The notes under the pieces: generated by a model
Databases searched by the model: none
What the model was told of the DNA's origin: nothing
Seen by the model: the letters and a program-made list of their open reading frames with translations, nothing else
Part shown: piece after piece, positions 36,886 through 49,555 of the stretch
How positions within the stretch are numbered: position 1 is the first letter of the stretch
Layout of the letters: every line of letters begins with the position of its first letter
Source of the DNA: Sulfitobacter pontiacus
Lineage (GTDB): Bacteria; Pseudomonadota; Alphaproteobacteria; Rhodobacterales; Rhodobacteraceae
Direction of reading: 5' to 3'
NCBI RefSeq assembly: GCF_040790665.1
Contig: NZ_CP160849.1
Span: 2,691,501 to 2,755,500 of the forward strand
Length of the DNA stretch: 64,000 bases
Position numbers and translations under genes: made by a program

Positions 36886-37676
36886 TGCTGGCGCTGATCG
36901 CAGGGGGCGGCGGACTGCCTCAACGGGTGGCCGGCGCGCTGACTGACGCGCCTTTGATCTGCGCCTACGAGGGGACGACACCCACCGGGCTGGTGCCGGA
37001 TCTGGTGTTCCGGCTTGAGACGCTTGGCACTTTGCTGGCCGAGCTGACTGCGCGCGGCGTGACGCAGGTGTGTTTCTGCGGTGCCGTGGCTCGACCGTCT
37101 TTCGATCCGTCCAAACTGGATGCGGCAACGCTGCCCTTGGTGCCGGTCTTCCAGAAAGCCCTTGCCGCGGGGGACGACGGTGCCCTGCGCGCCTTGGTCA
37201 ATATTTTCCAGACAGCGGGGCTGACCGTTGTCGCCGCGCATGAAATTGCGCCGGACCTGATGGCGCGCGAAGGCGTGGTCAGCCAACGACAGCCGGATGC
37301 GCAGTTGCAAGACGATGCTGCGCGCGGTGCTGCGCTGGTGCGCTGCCTTGCCTCGATGGATGTGGGGCAATGCTGCGTCGTCGGGCAGGGGCAGGTCATG
37401 GGGATCGAGGCGATTGGCGGCACGGACCACTTGCTGTCGACCCTGCCTGATCGTGCGCGCTTGGCCAGCGCGGTGCTGTTTAAAGGTCCGAAACCGGGCC
37501 AAAGCCATCTTGTCGATATGCCCACTATCGGGCCCGACACCCTACGCCGCGCCCATGAGGCAGGGCTGGCGGGCGTCGTGATCGAGGCGGGGTCTGTCAT
37601 TCTGCTGGAACCAGACGCCAGCGTCGCCTTGGCGGATGAATTAAACCTCGTGCTATGGGCACGGGCCGCGACATGA
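36885..37676 (+). CDS. lpxI: UDP-2,3-diacylglucosamine pyrophosphatase LpxI (DUF1009)
   Basis: 263 residues from ATG 36885 in the lpxA stop; a TTG one codon before is in frame. LpxI family features: MLALIAGGGGLPQRVAGALT, CFCGAVARPSFDPSKLD, VVGQGQVMGIEAIGGTDHLL and LVDMPTIGPDTLRRAHEAGL. It hydrolyses UDP-2,3-diacylglucosamine to lipid X, replacing LpxH in alphaproteobacteria. Position between lpxA and lpxB supports the call. ATGA overlap with lpxB. Confidence 0.94.
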   Translation: MLALIAGGGGLPQRVAGALTDAPLICAYEGTTPTGLVPDLVFRLETLGTLLAELTARGVTQVCFCGAVARPSFDPSKLDAATLPLVPVFQKALAAGDDGALRALVNIFQTAGLTVVAAHEIAPDLMAREGVVSQRQPDAQLQDDAARGAALVRCLASMDVGQCCVVGQGQVMGIEAIGGTDHLLSTLPDRARLASAVLFKGPKPGQSHLVDMPTIGPDTLRRAHEAGLAGVVIEAGSVILLEPDASVALADELNLVLWARAAT

Positions 37677-38824
37677 AGGTGTTCATCATCGCGGGCGAAC
37701 CTTCGGGCGACCGTCTGGGGGGGGCACTGATGTCAGGGCTGAAATCCCTGCGCCCCGACATCACCTTTGACGGGATCGGCGGGACGGATATGGCCGCCGA
37801 AGGGCTGAGCAGCCGTTTTGATATGTCCGAACTGTCTGTCATGGGCATCGCCGAGATCCTGCCGAAATACAAATCCTTGATGGCGCGGATCAACGAGACG
37901 GCGCAGGCCGTCATTGACGCCAAGCCCGATGTGATGATCACCATCGACAGCCCCGATTTCTCGCTCCGCGTGGCCAAGCGGGTCAAGGCGGTATCGGATA
38001 TTCGCACGGTGCATTATGTCGCGCCCACAGTCTGGGCCTGGCGTCCTGGGCGCGCGAAAAAGATGGCGCGGTATATCGATCACGTGCTTGCGCTTTTCCC
38101 CTTCGAGCCGCCCCTGATGGAGGCCGAGGGCATGGCCTGCGATTTCGTCGGCCATCCCGTGGTCGGAGAGAAAATCGCTACACACCGCGAAGCCGCTGCC
38201 TTTCGTCAAGCCCACGAGATCGGCGATGCCCCCCTGATGCTCGTCCTGCCCGGATCGCGGCGGTCAGAGGTGGCGCGTCTGTCGGATGTGTTCGGCGATG
38301 CAGTGGCCCGTTTTGCCCGGACACATCCTGATCTGCGCGTGGTCATTCCCGCCGCTGGTCCTGTGGCAGACGCGGCGATTGCGCAGACCCAGGGCTGGAC
38401 GGAGCGCCCCATCGTGCTGGACCCGCGTGCGGGCAGCAGGGAGGAAGGTGCCGCGATGAAACGGGCGGCGTTTGCCGCCGCGGACGTGGCACTTGCGGCC
38501 TCTGGCACCGTGTCGCTGGAACTGGCCGCGGCATCGCTGCCGATGGTGATCGCCTACCGGATGAACTGGCTCAGCTTCCGTTTGATCAAGGCGATGGCGC
38601 TGATTGATACGGTGACTTTGGTGAACCTTGTGTCCGACACGCGCGTCGTACCGGAGTTTCTGGGCCCCGATTGCACCGCCGATAAGATCGCTGGCGGTTT
38701 GGCGCATGTCTTTGCGCATCCCGAGGATCAAAAGGACGCGATGGCGCTGACGATGGAGCGGCTCGGCAAGGGGGGCGAGAGCCCGGGCCTGCGCGCGGCG
38801 CGGGCGGTATTGGCAAAGCTGTAG
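37673..38824 (+). CDS. lpxB: Lipid-A-disaccharide synthase
   Basis: 383 residues from ATG 37673, overlapping the lpxI stop. Typical segments: VFIIAGEPSGDRLGGALMSG, VMGIAEILPKYKSLMARI, ITIDSPDFSLRVAKRVK, VHYVAPTVWAWRPGRAKKMA, MLVLPGSRRSEVARL and ALAASGTVSLELAAASLPMV. It joins lipid X to UDP-diacylglucosamine. Last gene of the superoperon; a short-period palindromic repeat array follows. Confidence 0.97.
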   Translation: MKVFIIAGEPSGDRLGGALMSGLKSLRPDITFDGIGGTDMAAEGLSSRFDMSELSVMGIAEILPKYKSLMARINETAQAVIDAKPDVMITIDSPDFSLRVAKRVKAVSDIRTVHYVAPTVWAWRPGRAKKMARYIDHVLALFPFEPPLMEAEGMACDFVGHPVVGEKIATHREAAAFRQAHEIGDAPLMLVLPGSRRSEVARLSDVFGDAVARFARTHPDLRVVIPAAGPVADAAIAQTQGWTERPIVLDPRAGSREEGAAMKRAAFAAADVALAASGTVSLELAAASLPMVIAYRMNWLSFRLIKAMALIDTVTLVNLVSDTRVVPEFLGPDCTADKIAGGLAHVFAHPEDQKDAMALTMERLGKGGESPGLRAARAVLAKL

Positions 38825-38850
38825 GTCTAGAGACTGGCTATAGATTAAAA

Positions 38851-38943
38851 TGAGGGGCGCTGCCCCTCAAACTCACGACCCTATATGAGGGGCGCTGCCC
38901 CTCAAACTCACGACCCTATATGAGGGGCGCTGCCCCTCAAACT
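38851..38943. repeat. Tandem array of three 35-bp units, each with a perfect hairpin
   Basis: Units begin at 38851, 38886 and 38921 with identical sequence TGAGGGGCGCTGCCCCTCAA then ACTCACGACCCTATA; the third stops after 23 bp. Each holds TGAGGGGC/GCCCCTCA (8-bp stem, GCT loop). The array lies between convergent lpxB and mnmA and may act as a transcription barrier. The last unit runs into a degenerate copy of the dispersed repeat tail (CTCCCCGGGATTTC). Confidence 0.9.
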
Positions 38944-38972
38944 CCCCGGGATTTCAAACCATTTGGAAGGGG

Positions 38973-40115
38973 TTAGCCTTTGTGGATCCAGCCGCCGCCG
39001 AAGATGCGGGTGCTTTCGGGGTCGTAGAAGACGCAAGCCTGACCCGGCGAGATCCCTTCCTCGGGGGTGAGCAGCTCTACCGTGGCTTCGGTATCCGAGA
39101 TCGGACGCAGGATCGCGTCTGTCGGAGGGCGTGTAGAGCGTACGCGCACAGCAATGGGCCATTCGCTTTGCGACATGAGCGGGGTGTCACCAAGCCAGTT
39201 AATCTCTTTCACGGGCACGGTACGGGTGGCCAGCATCGATTGAGGCCCCACGACGACCTGCGCGTTATCCGCATCAAGTTTCACCACATAGAGCGGGTCG
39301 GCCAAGCCGCCGATGCCAAGGCCACGGCGCTGCCCGATGGTGTAGTTGATCACCCCGTCATGCTGGGCCAGCACATTGCCGTCGGTGTCGACGATATTGC
39401 CGGGGTTGGCGGCTTCGGGGCGCAGTTTGCGGATCACCGAGGCGTAGTCGCCATTCGGCACAAAGCAGATATCCTGACTGTCGGGCTTGTCCGCCACGCT
39501 CAGCCCGTATTTCGCCGCCAGCGCCCGCGTGTCGTTTTTGGACGGCAGGTGGCCAAGGGGGAAACGTAGATAGTCCAGTTGTTCGGGCGTGGTCGAGAAC
39601 AGAAAGTAGCTTTGATCACGATTGGCATCGGCGGCGCAATGCAGTTCGGCCCCGTCGGGGCCCATCTTGCGCTGGATATAGTGACCGGTCGCCATGCAAT
39701 CGGCATCCAGATCCTTGGCCGTTTCCAGCAGATCCTTGAACTTCACCCGTTCGTTGCAGCGGATGCAGGGAACGGGCGTGGCCCCGCCCAGATAGCTGTC
39801 GGCAAATTCGTCAATCACGGCGTCCTTGAACACGTTTTCATAATCCAAAACGTAATGCGGGAACCCCATTGATTCCGCGACACGCCGCGCATCATGGATA
39901 TCGATGCCCGCACAGCAAGCCCCTTTGCGCGCCAGTGCCGCACCGTGGTCGTACAGCTGCAGGGTGACGCCGACGACGTCATAGCCTTCCTCGGCCAGCA
40001 TGGCGGCGACCACGGAACTGTCGACACCGCCCGACATCGCCACAACGACGCGGGTGTCGGCAGGTGCTTTGGCAAAGCCCAACGAATTGAGCGGCGGGGT
40101 GCGATCAAGCGGCAT
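38973..40115 (-). CDS. mnmA: tRNA-specific 2-thiouridylase MnmA
   Basis: 380 residues. PP-loop [20 protein letters not shown] near residue 25, the first catalytic cysteine in [56 protein letters not shown], and the second catalytic cysteine in [13 protein letters not shown]. It thiolates U34 of Lys, Glu and Gln tRNAs. Convergent with lpxB across the hairpin array. Confidence 0.96.
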   Translation of the reverse strand: MPLDRTPPLNSLGFAKAPADTRVVVAMSGGVDSSVVAAMLAEEGYDVVGVTLQLYDHGAALARKGACCAGIDIHDARRVAESMGFPHYVLDYENVFKDAVIDEFADSYLGGATPVPCIRCNERVKFKDLLETAKDLDADCMATGHYIQRKMGPDGAELHCAADANRDQSYFLFSTTPEQLDYLRFPLGHLPSKNDTRALAAKYGLSVADKPDSQDICFVPNGDYASVIRKLRPEAANPGNIVDTDGNVLAQHDGVINYTIGQRRGLGIGGLADPLYVVKLDADNAQVVVGPQSMLATRTVPVKEINWLGDTPLMSQSEWPIAVRVRSTRPPTDAILRPISDTEATVELLTPEEGISPGQACVFYDPESTRIFGGGWIHKG

Positions 40116-40281
40116 GAGAATACTCCGGGAGGTTTGAGGCTTAATATAGGAAAATTAGCGGTACTCTCAAGGGGCGACTTCACGGGTCGTTAACATGCGG
40201 CGACCTAGCCTGCACCGGATCAAGAACGGGCCGTGAACAGGGCGCGCGTCTTATGTGTAAGGGGTGAAAAGGGGAAAAAAA

Positions 40282-40560
40282 GTGTATTTGAAAAAGGTCG
40301 AACGACCCAGGGCGGTGACCTTGCCCGACGGGTCCAGCTTTAGCCTTGCGGATCTGCCGGATCGCAATACCCGCCGGTGGGTCGCATCGCGCAAGGCTGC
40401 GGTGGTGCGCGGCGTGTTATACGGGCTGATCACTGAGGCGGATGCGGAAGAACGCTACGGTGTGGGGCGGGCGGAATTTGTCGAATGGGTGCGCGCTGTC
40501 TCTGAACATGGGGAGGCGGCTTTGCGGGCCACAGCGCTACAAAAGTATAGACAACTTTAA
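40282..40560 (+). CDS. sciP: SciP, CtrA-inhibitory DNA-binding protein (DUF1153)
   Basis: 92 residues from GTG 40282, 7 nt after AAGGGG; a GTG at 40264 would add MKRGKK. The sequence YLKKVERPRAVTLPDGSSFS, NTRRWVASRKAAVVRGVLYG, ITEADAEERYGVGRAEFVEW and ATALQKYRQL is the DUF1153 signature, a helix-turn-helix protein. In Caulobacter SciP binds CtrA or CtrA-controlled promoters and silences them in G1. Here it sits 97 bp upstream of ctrA on the same strand, with a CtrA box between. Confidence 0.92.
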   Translation: MYLKKVERPRAVTLPDGSSFSLADLPDRNTRRWVASRKAAVVRGVLYGLITEADAEERYGVGRAEFVEWVRAVSEHGEAALRATALQKYRQL

Positions 40561-40587
40561 GTTGCTCGCCTAACAAGTTGAGCACTA

Positions 40588-40602
40588 TTAACGAGTGGTT
40601 AA
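40588..40602 (+). promoter_or_regulatory. CtrA binding site upstream of ctrA
   Basis: TTAA (40588-40591), 7 bp CGAGTGG, TTAA (40599-40602): an exact match to the CtrA consensus TTAA-N7-TTAA, 56 bp before the ctrA start codon. It implies autoregulation of ctrA, and repression by SciP could act here. A lone GTTAAC half-site also occurs upstream of sciP at 40190. Confidence 0.78.
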
Positions 40603-40657
40603 ACTATTTTGTTCACGGTGCCTTTTATACCAAATCCATTTGAGCGGAGTGAGACAC

Positions 40658-41377
40658 ATGCGAATTTTGTTGGTCGAAGATGACCCAACCACCTCCAAAA
40701 GCATCGAACTGATGCTGACCCATGCCAACCTGAACACCTATACCACCGATTTGGGGGAAGAGGGCATCGATCTGGCAAAGCTCTATGACTACGATCTGAT
40801 CCTGCTGGATCTGGATCTGCCGGATATGAACGGGCATGATGTCTTGCGGCAATTACGGCTGAGCAAGATCCAGACGCCGATCCTGATCCTCTCCGGCTCT
40901 GACGACACAGAAAACAAGATCAAGGGGTTCGGCTTTGGTGCTGATGACTATCTGACCAAACCTTTCCACCGCGAAGAACTGGTGGCGCGCATCCATGCGA
41001 TCATTCGGCGGTCCAAGGGCCATTCGCAATCGGTGATCAACGTCGGGCGCGTGTCGGTCAATCTGGACGCCAAATCGGTGACGGTGGGGGATAAGCCCGT
41101 GCATCTGACCGGCAAGGAATACCAGATGTTCGAACTGCTGAGCCTGCGCAAAGGGTCGACCCTGACGAAAGAGATGTTTCTGAACCATCTTTACGGCGGC
41201 ATGGATGAACCCGAGCTCAAGATTATCGATGTTTTCATCTGCAAATTGCGTAAAAAGCTTAGCAATGCCACGGGCGGCGAGAATTACATCGAGACGGTCT
41301 GGGGCAGGGGATATGTGCTGCGCGATCCGGCCACCATGGGCTACCCCGAACAGGAAAGATTGGCCGTCGGCGGCTAG
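40658..41377 (+). CDS. ctrA: Cell-cycle response regulator CtrA
   Basis: 239 residues from ATG 40658 (GGAG upstream). Receiver domain: acidic pocket EDD at 7-9, phospho-acceptor Asp51 in [13 protein letters not shown], and Lys in [13 protein letters not shown]. OmpR-type winged-helix domain from about 130: [20 protein letters not shown] and [20 protein letters not shown] then [16 protein letters not shown]. This is the near-invariant alphaproteobacterial CtrA; in Rhodobacterales it controls motility, gene-transfer agents and related traits rather than viability. Followed by an inverted repeat and ligA. Confidence 0.97.
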   Translation: MRILLVEDDPTTSKSIELMLTHANLNTYTTDLGEEGIDLAKLYDYDLILLDLDLPDMNGHDVLRQLRLSKIQTPILILSGSDDTENKIKGFGFGADDYLTKPFHREELVARIHAIIRRSKGHSQSVINVGRVSVNLDAKSVTVGDKPVHLTGKEYQMFELLSLRKGSTLTKEMFLNHLYGGMDEPELKIIDVFICKLRKKLSNATGGENYIETVWGRGYVLRDPATMGYPEQERLAVGG

Positions 41378-41398
41378 CCACAAAGGAGAGGGAAATAT

Positions 41399-41431
41399 TC
41401 TAGACGCGGGGGAGTTCCCTGCGTATCTAGA
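41399..41431. terminator. Inverted repeat between ctrA and ligA
   Basis: TCTAGA-CGCGGGG and CCCTGCG-TA-TCTAGA form a 13-bp interrupted stem (TA bulge, one G-T pair) around GAGTT, 21 bp after the ctrA stop. No T-run follows, so termination may be partial; it could also stabilise the ctrA mRNA. Confidence 0.45.
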
Positions 41432-41441
41432 CCCCAGTTGA

Positions 41442-45670
<4,229 letters not shown>

Positions 45671-45697
45671 CGATTTAATCTCATTTTGTTCTCTTTT

Positions 45698-45712
45698 GTT
45701 CTCATAAAGTTC
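45698..45712 (+). promoter_or_regulatory. LexA (SOS) box upstream of the 42-aa membrane protein
   Basis: GTTCTCATAAAGTTC is an exact GTTC-N7-GTTC, the alphaproteobacterial LexA operator. A third GTTC lies 6 bp upstream (45688-45691). The box is in the short recG-to-small-ORF gap, 56 bp before that ORF's ATG. Exact matches by chance are rare enough in a 98-bp intergenic gap to be meaningful. Confidence 0.78.
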
Positions 45713-45768
45713 TTTACACAGGGGTTTGAAAATGAGAACAAATAGGCAACGGAAACGGGAGAACGCAA

Positions 45769-45897
45769 ATGACCACGATCCTTACAGTCAAAGCCATTGC
45801 CAAACGGTCGAAAGACACGTTGTTGCAAGATGCCGCAGGGGCGGCTGCCTTGGTTGTCATCCTCGTGGTCGGTCTGCACCTTCCCGCCTTCGTTTGA
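45769..45897 (+). CDS. 42-aa single-pass membrane protein under putative SOS control
   Basis: ATG 45769 follows ACGGGAG with 7 nt spacing. The product is MTTILTVKAIAKRSKDTLLQ and DAAGAAALVVILVVGLHLPAF plus a final V. It has a basic cytoplasmic N-terminus (K8, K12, R13, K15) and one transmembrane helix (about 24-41) ending at the C-terminus. Size, topology and the LexA box 56 bp upstream resemble the damage-induced division inhibitor SidA of Caulobacter (29 aa, single TM helix), but there is no sequence identity I can claim. No long ORF exists here, so automatic annotation would usually miss it. Function is inferred from context only. Confidence 0.66.
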   Translation: MTTILTVKAIAKRSKDTLLQDAAGAAALVVILVVGLHLPAFV

Positions 45898-46050
45898 CTT
45901 CTGCCTGCGTAAACCGTGTTGTTTTGATCTAGCCCGCGCATCTGTCCCAAACTCTATGCGTTGGCGAAGTCCGCAATACCTTCGTCCCTGTGCCCGAGTT
46001 GTCCCCCTCTGTCACGGATCAAAACGAGCCTTCACGGTCACCGCACCCTT

Positions 46051-46087
46051 ACGCCGCCATCCTGCCCGGATGTGCGGCGTTTTTTTT
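46051..46087 (+). terminator. Rho-independent terminator
   Basis: ACGCCGC (46051-46057) pairs with GCGGCGT (46074-46080), with ATCC/GGAT pairing inside, followed by eight T. It is the first terminator after recG and the 42-aa gene, about 150 bp beyond the latter; the 45898-46050 stretch has no gene. Confidence 0.85.
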
Positions 46088-46171
46088 GTGTAGGCGTTCG
46101 GTGGGGGGCGTTCACGGCTCGGGCGGCATCGCTGCCACGGTGCTATTTGCGCAGAAAGCCGAGGAACGGGC

Positions 46172-46627
46172 CTAGCCGTTTTGCGCGACCGATTGGGTCT
46201 GTTCCATCGCTTCGGCCAACGCCTCTATCGTCAGCAGGATGGACGCATGACGGTTTTTATAGGCCACTGCGGGGGTCAGCACTTCGAACCCGTCGAAGGG
46301 GGCGTCGGGCACGGGGCCTTGGCCTTTCAACATCGCTTTCAACTGATCCCGCGCCGTCTGGATCTGATCCAACGTCGCACCAACTGCCGCCGCACCGGCA
46401 ACAGCGGCAGAAGCCTGACCCAACGCGCAGGCCTTCACATCCTGCCCCATCTGCGCCAGCTTGCCATCTTCGACCACGACATCGACCGTGACGGTGGACC
46501 CACATAGGGGCGAGCGCCGCGTGACGCTGGCATCGGGATTTTCCAAGCGCCCCAGATGTGGGATGTCAGCCGCAAGCCCCAAAATCCGCGCCGAGTATAG
46601 CTTGATCAGGTCTGTCTCGTCACTCAT
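46172..46627 (-). CDS. NifU/IscU-like iron-sulfur scaffold-family protein lacking the third cysteine
   Basis: 151 residues. The fold signature of the IscU/SufU N-terminal domain is visible: SPLCGSTVTVDVVVEDGKL (Cys42), MGQDVKACALGQASAAV (Cys67, the KACAL/GxxC context). The third ligand region YKNRHASILLTIEALAEAM has Ala-Ser where active scaffolds carry Cys (RHKCALL-type). The usual Asp next to the first Cys is also replaced. It may therefore be a non-canonical carrier or only a fold relative. Divergent from hisI. Confidence 0.72.
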   Translation of the reverse strand: MSDETDLIKLYSARILGLAADIPHLGRLENPDASVTRRSPLCGSTVTVDVVVEDGKLAQMGQDVKACALGQASAAVAGAAAVGATLDQIQTARDQLKAMLKGQGPVPDAPFDGFEVLTPAVAYKNRHASILLTIEALAEAMEQTQSVAQNG

Positions 46628-46702
46628 GGCTGTTCCTCTGTGTCGTTAACCCTTACATAAGCCTTCACGCGGATGATGCAAAAACAAACTGAAGGCACGG
46701 CG

Positions 46703-47068
46703 ATGGACTTTGACACCAGCACATTGAAATTCAACGAAGCAGGGCTGATCCCCGCGATTGCACAGGATGCGACCACGGGCGAGGTGTTGATGATGGCGTG
46801 GATGAACGCGCAGGCCGTCACCCAAACGCTGGAAACCGGCCGCGTCACCTATTGGAGCCGCTCGCGCCAGTCATTCTGGATCAAGGGCGACACCAGCGGC
46901 CACGTGCAAGAGCTGGTCGAGCTGCGCATTGACTGTGACCGCGATTGCCTGCTGGTGAAGGTGCATCAGACGGGGGCGGCCTGTCACACAGGACGGCGAA
47001 GCTGCTTTTATACGCTGGTCGAAGACGGTACCGAACGTATCACGCTTGACGTAATGGATGATGAATAG
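46703..47068 (+). CDS. hisI: Phosphoribosyl-AMP cyclohydrolase
   Basis: 121 residues from ATG 46703 ([18 protein letters not shown]). Diagnostic motifs: [38 protein letters not shown], the metal-binding Asp cluster [13 protein letters not shown], and [13 protein letters not shown]. It opens the purine ring of PR-AMP, the third step of histidine synthesis. It is the stand-alone HisI form (no HisE fusion). Confidence 0.96.
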   Translation: MDFDTSTLKFNEAGLIPAIAQDATTGEVLMMAWMNAQAVTQTLETGRVTYWSRSRQSFWIKGDTSGHVQELVELRIDCDRDCLLVKVHQTGAACHTGRRSCFYTLVEDGTERITLDVMDDE

Positions 47069-47071
47069 GCG

Positions 47072-47908
47072 CTAAAGCCCTATCAGTGCACGAATATCTT
47101 GTGGTGACGCGCCTTCGCTCCGGTACAAGGAGATTGCGCGCGCGTCATCGCGTTTTGCCAGCCGCTTGCCATTTTCATCACGGATCAGATCGTGGTGGAA
47201 ATAGCGCGGGGGTTTGTGGCCCAGCAGATCCAGCAGCAACACTTGCACCTGAGTGAAGTCAAACAGATCCACGCCGCGCACCACATGGGTGATCCCCTCG
47301 CGGATATCGTCGATGGCAGAGGCAAGGAAGTAGGCGGCGGTCTGGATGTCTTTGCGCCCCACCACGATATCACCGATCTTTGTCAAAAGCGCAGCGTGAT
47401 CAACGGGATGCGGGCCGGCGTGTAGCGGCCCGTCCTCTATGAACCCCAGCCCGTCTGAGGCTTGCCCAAGCGCGCGGTCCATATGCAGGCGGATGGCGTC
47501 ATTCGGTCCGCGGTCGTCCATGCGGCGCGTTTTGCAGGTTTGCGGATAGACGCTGTGCGGTGCCCCTTCCTGCGGCGCGGCGAGCGCGGCGGCAATATCC
47601 TTGCGGCTACAGCGGCAGGGATAGGTCAATCCACGTGAAGAAAGCGCCTCAACACTTTGATTATACACATCAAGGCTTTCTGATTGCATCAGGGGTGGTG
47701 CATCCCATGTGATGCCTAGCCACGCCAGATCATCCAACGCTTGGCGCATGTATTCGGGCTTTGATCGCTCCAGATCCGTGTCTTCGAACCGCAGCAAGAA
47801 GCTGCCACCTTGGGAGCGCGCCATATCGTGGGCCACCAGCGCCGAATAGGCGTGCCCCAGATGCAGCGGCCCGGTGGGCGACGGCGCGAACCGGGTGCGA
47901 AAGCTCAT
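47072..47908 (-). CDS. gluQ: Glutamyl-Q tRNA(Asp) synthetase
   Basis: 278 residues, the length of GluQ-RS, which lacks the anticodon-binding domain. [20 protein letters not shown] is the HIGH region, [12 protein letters not shown] plus CKTRR contribute zinc-type cysteines, and [15 protein letters not shown] follows the KLAKR-type KRLAKRDD signature. It attaches glutamate to queuosine at the wobble base of tRNA-Asp. Its start overlaps the trmFO stop by 4 bp (ATGA), so two tRNA-modification genes are coupled. Confidence 0.9.
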   Translation of the reverse strand: MSFRTRFAPSPTGPLHLGHAYSALVAHDMARSQGGSFLLRFEDTDLERSKPEYMRQALDDLAWLGITWDAPPLMQSESLDVYNQSVEALSSRGLTYPCRCSRKDIAAALAAPQEGAPHSVYPQTCKTRRMDDRGPNDAIRLHMDRALGQASDGLGFIEDGPLHAGPHPVDHAALLTKIGDIVVGRKDIQTAAYFLASAIDDIREGITHVVRGVDLFDFTQVQVLLLDLLGHKPPRYFHHDLIRDENGKRLAKRDDARAISLYRSEGASPQDIRALIGL

Positions 47909-49257
47909 GCTGCGGGCGTGGTGCCGTCCAACCAGTCCTGCCAGTCTGTCTTGGCGCGGTCGGTGTAGGCTTTGTAGCGATCCTTGCGGCCGCGACGGCC
48001 GGATTTCAGCCCCTCGACCGGTGGGAACAGGCCAAAGTTGACGTTCATCGGCTGGAAGGTTTTCGCATCCGCGCCGCCAGTGATATGGGTAATCAAGGCG
48101 CCGGTCGCAGTGGTCGGCGGGGGTGGTGCGGCCGCTTCGCCCTTGATCTCGGCCACGGCCAGACGCCCGGCAAGCAGTCCCATCGCAGCGCTTTCCACAT
48201 AGCCTTCGACGCCGGTGATCTGCCCTGCAAACCGTACGTTCGGCTGGCTGCGCAGACGCATCTGGTCGTCCAACAGCGTGGGCGAGTTCAGGAAAGTATT
48301 GCGGTGGATACCGCCGAGCCGCGCGAAGGAGGCATTTTCAAGCCCCGGGATCATCCGCAGCACCTCTGTCTGGGCCCCGTATTTCATCTTGGTCTGGAAG
48401 CCGACGATATTATACAACGTGCCCAACTTGTTATCTCGGCGCAGTTGCACCACGGCATAGGGTTTGTTGTCGGGATCATGGGGGTTGGTCAGGCCGACGG
48501 GCTTCATCGGGCCAAAGCGCAGCGTTTCGCGCCCGCGTTCGGCCATCACCTCGATCGGGAGGCAGCCGTCGAAGTAGCCCGCCGTCTCACCTTCTTTGAA
48601 TTCGGTTTTATCCGCGGCCAGCAACGCGTCGATGAACGCCTCGTATTGGTCCTTGGTCATCGGGCAATTGAGGTAGGCGGTACGCTCTTCCTCGGTCTCG
48701 CCCTTGTCATAGCGCGATTGCATCCACGCTTTGCTCATATCGATGCTGTCGTGGTAGATGATCGGCGCAATCGCGTCGAAAAAGGCCAGTGCCTCGGCAC
48801 CGGTTTCGGCAGCAATGGACTGCGCCAGATCGCCCGAGGTCAGCGGGCCGGTCGCGATGATCCAATGACCCTCGCGCGGCAGATCGGTGATCTCGCCATA
48901 TTCGACAGAGATATTTGGATGCGCCATCAGCGCATCTGTCACCGATTGCGCGAAGGGATCACGGTCCACCGCCAAGGCACCGCCGGCGGGCAGGCGGTGT
49001 TTCTCCGCTGTTGCCATGATCAGCCCGTTGGCGGCACGCATCTCCCAATGCAGCAGGCCCACGGCGTTCTGTTCGTTATCATCCGAGCGGAAGGAGTTGG
49101 AGCAGACCATTTCCCCCAGCAGCCCCGTCTGATGCGCGAAGGTGCCGACCTTGGGCCGCATTTCATGGAGCACAACCTGAATGCCCGCGTTCGCCGCCTG
49201 CCAGGCGGCCTCTGATCCGGCCATGCCGCCGCCGATGATATGGAGTGTATGTGTCAT
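47905..49257 (-). CDS. trmFO: Folate/FAD-dependent tRNA methyltransferase TrmFO
   Basis: 450 residues. FAD-binding start [20 protein letters not shown], then [20 protein letters not shown] and [10 protein letters not shown] (catalytic Cys region), [31 protein letters not shown] and [20 protein letters not shown]. It makes 5-methyluridine at position 54 of tRNA using methylenetetrahydrofolate. It precedes gluQ on the same strand. Confidence 0.95.
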   Translation of the reverse strand: MTHTLHIIGGGMAGSEAAWQAANAGIQVVLHEMRPKVGTFAHQTGLLGEMVCSNSFRSDDNEQNAVGLLHWEMRAANGLIMATAEKHRLPAGGALAVDRDPFAQSVTDALMAHPNISVEYGEITDLPREGHWIIATGPLTSGDLAQSIAAETGAEALAFFDAIAPIIYHDSIDMSKAWMQSRYDKGETEEERTAYLNCPMTKDQYEAFIDALLAADKTEFKEGETAGYFDGCLPIEVMAERGRETLRFGPMKPVGLTNPHDPDNKPYAVVQLRRDNKLGTLYNIVGFQTKMKYGAQTEVLRMIPGLENASFARLGGIHRNTFLNSPTLLDDQMRLRSQPNVRFAGQITGVEGYVESAAMGLLAGRLAVAEIKGEAAAPPPPTTATGALITHITGGADAKTFQPMNVNFGLFPPVEGLKSGRRGRKDRYKAYTDRAKTDWQDWLDGTTPAA

Positions 49258-49370
49258 GCCAGCGATGTAGGGCAGGGGCTGTCGCGGTGCAATAGCCAGC
49301 GGTGCCTGTCGCGAAACGCGTGCCCGCCGCCCATTGGGCTGTCAAACACATCAACTGAATGTGAAGGGGG

Positions 49371-49452
49371 ATTTTTGGGGTCGCCGCTGCGGGAACGGTC
49401 GGTCAGTGAGAGGCTGACCTGGAGGGACCTTCCGCCGGCGGCGACCCAAAAT
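49371..49452. repeat. Long imperfect inverted repeat downstream of trmFO start
   Basis: ATTTTTGGGGTCGCCGC on the left and GCGGCGACCCAAAAT on the right pair (one bulged G, one extra T), and nested inside are GGTCAG and CTGACC arms. The whole can fold into one long hairpin of about 80 nt. It sits in a 298-bp region (49258-49555) with no gene. I do not recognise the element. Confidence 0.6.
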
Positions 49453-49533
49453 CATCAAGGCATCTGCCTTGTCTTATTTGTGCCACAAAAGCGCCCGAAT
49501 TGAAAGCACGAATTCGTGATCGGTGCGGCACCA

Positions 49534-49554
49534 CCGGAAACAGTCTGTTTCCGG
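49534..49554. repeat. 21-bp near-perfect palindrome next to the enoyl-CoA hydratase stop
   Basis: CCGGAAACAG, T, CTGTTTCCGG: 10-bp arms around one base, ending 1 bp before the stop codon of the enoyl-CoA hydratase gene at 49556. It could end transcription of that gene, though it lacks a T-run, or be a protein site. Confidence 0.55.
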
Positions 49555-49555
49555 C

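Noticed and set aside
38851..38943. CRISPR array
   Set aside because: The units are directly adjacent with no variable spacers and each is a self-complementary hairpin; no cas genes are nearby.
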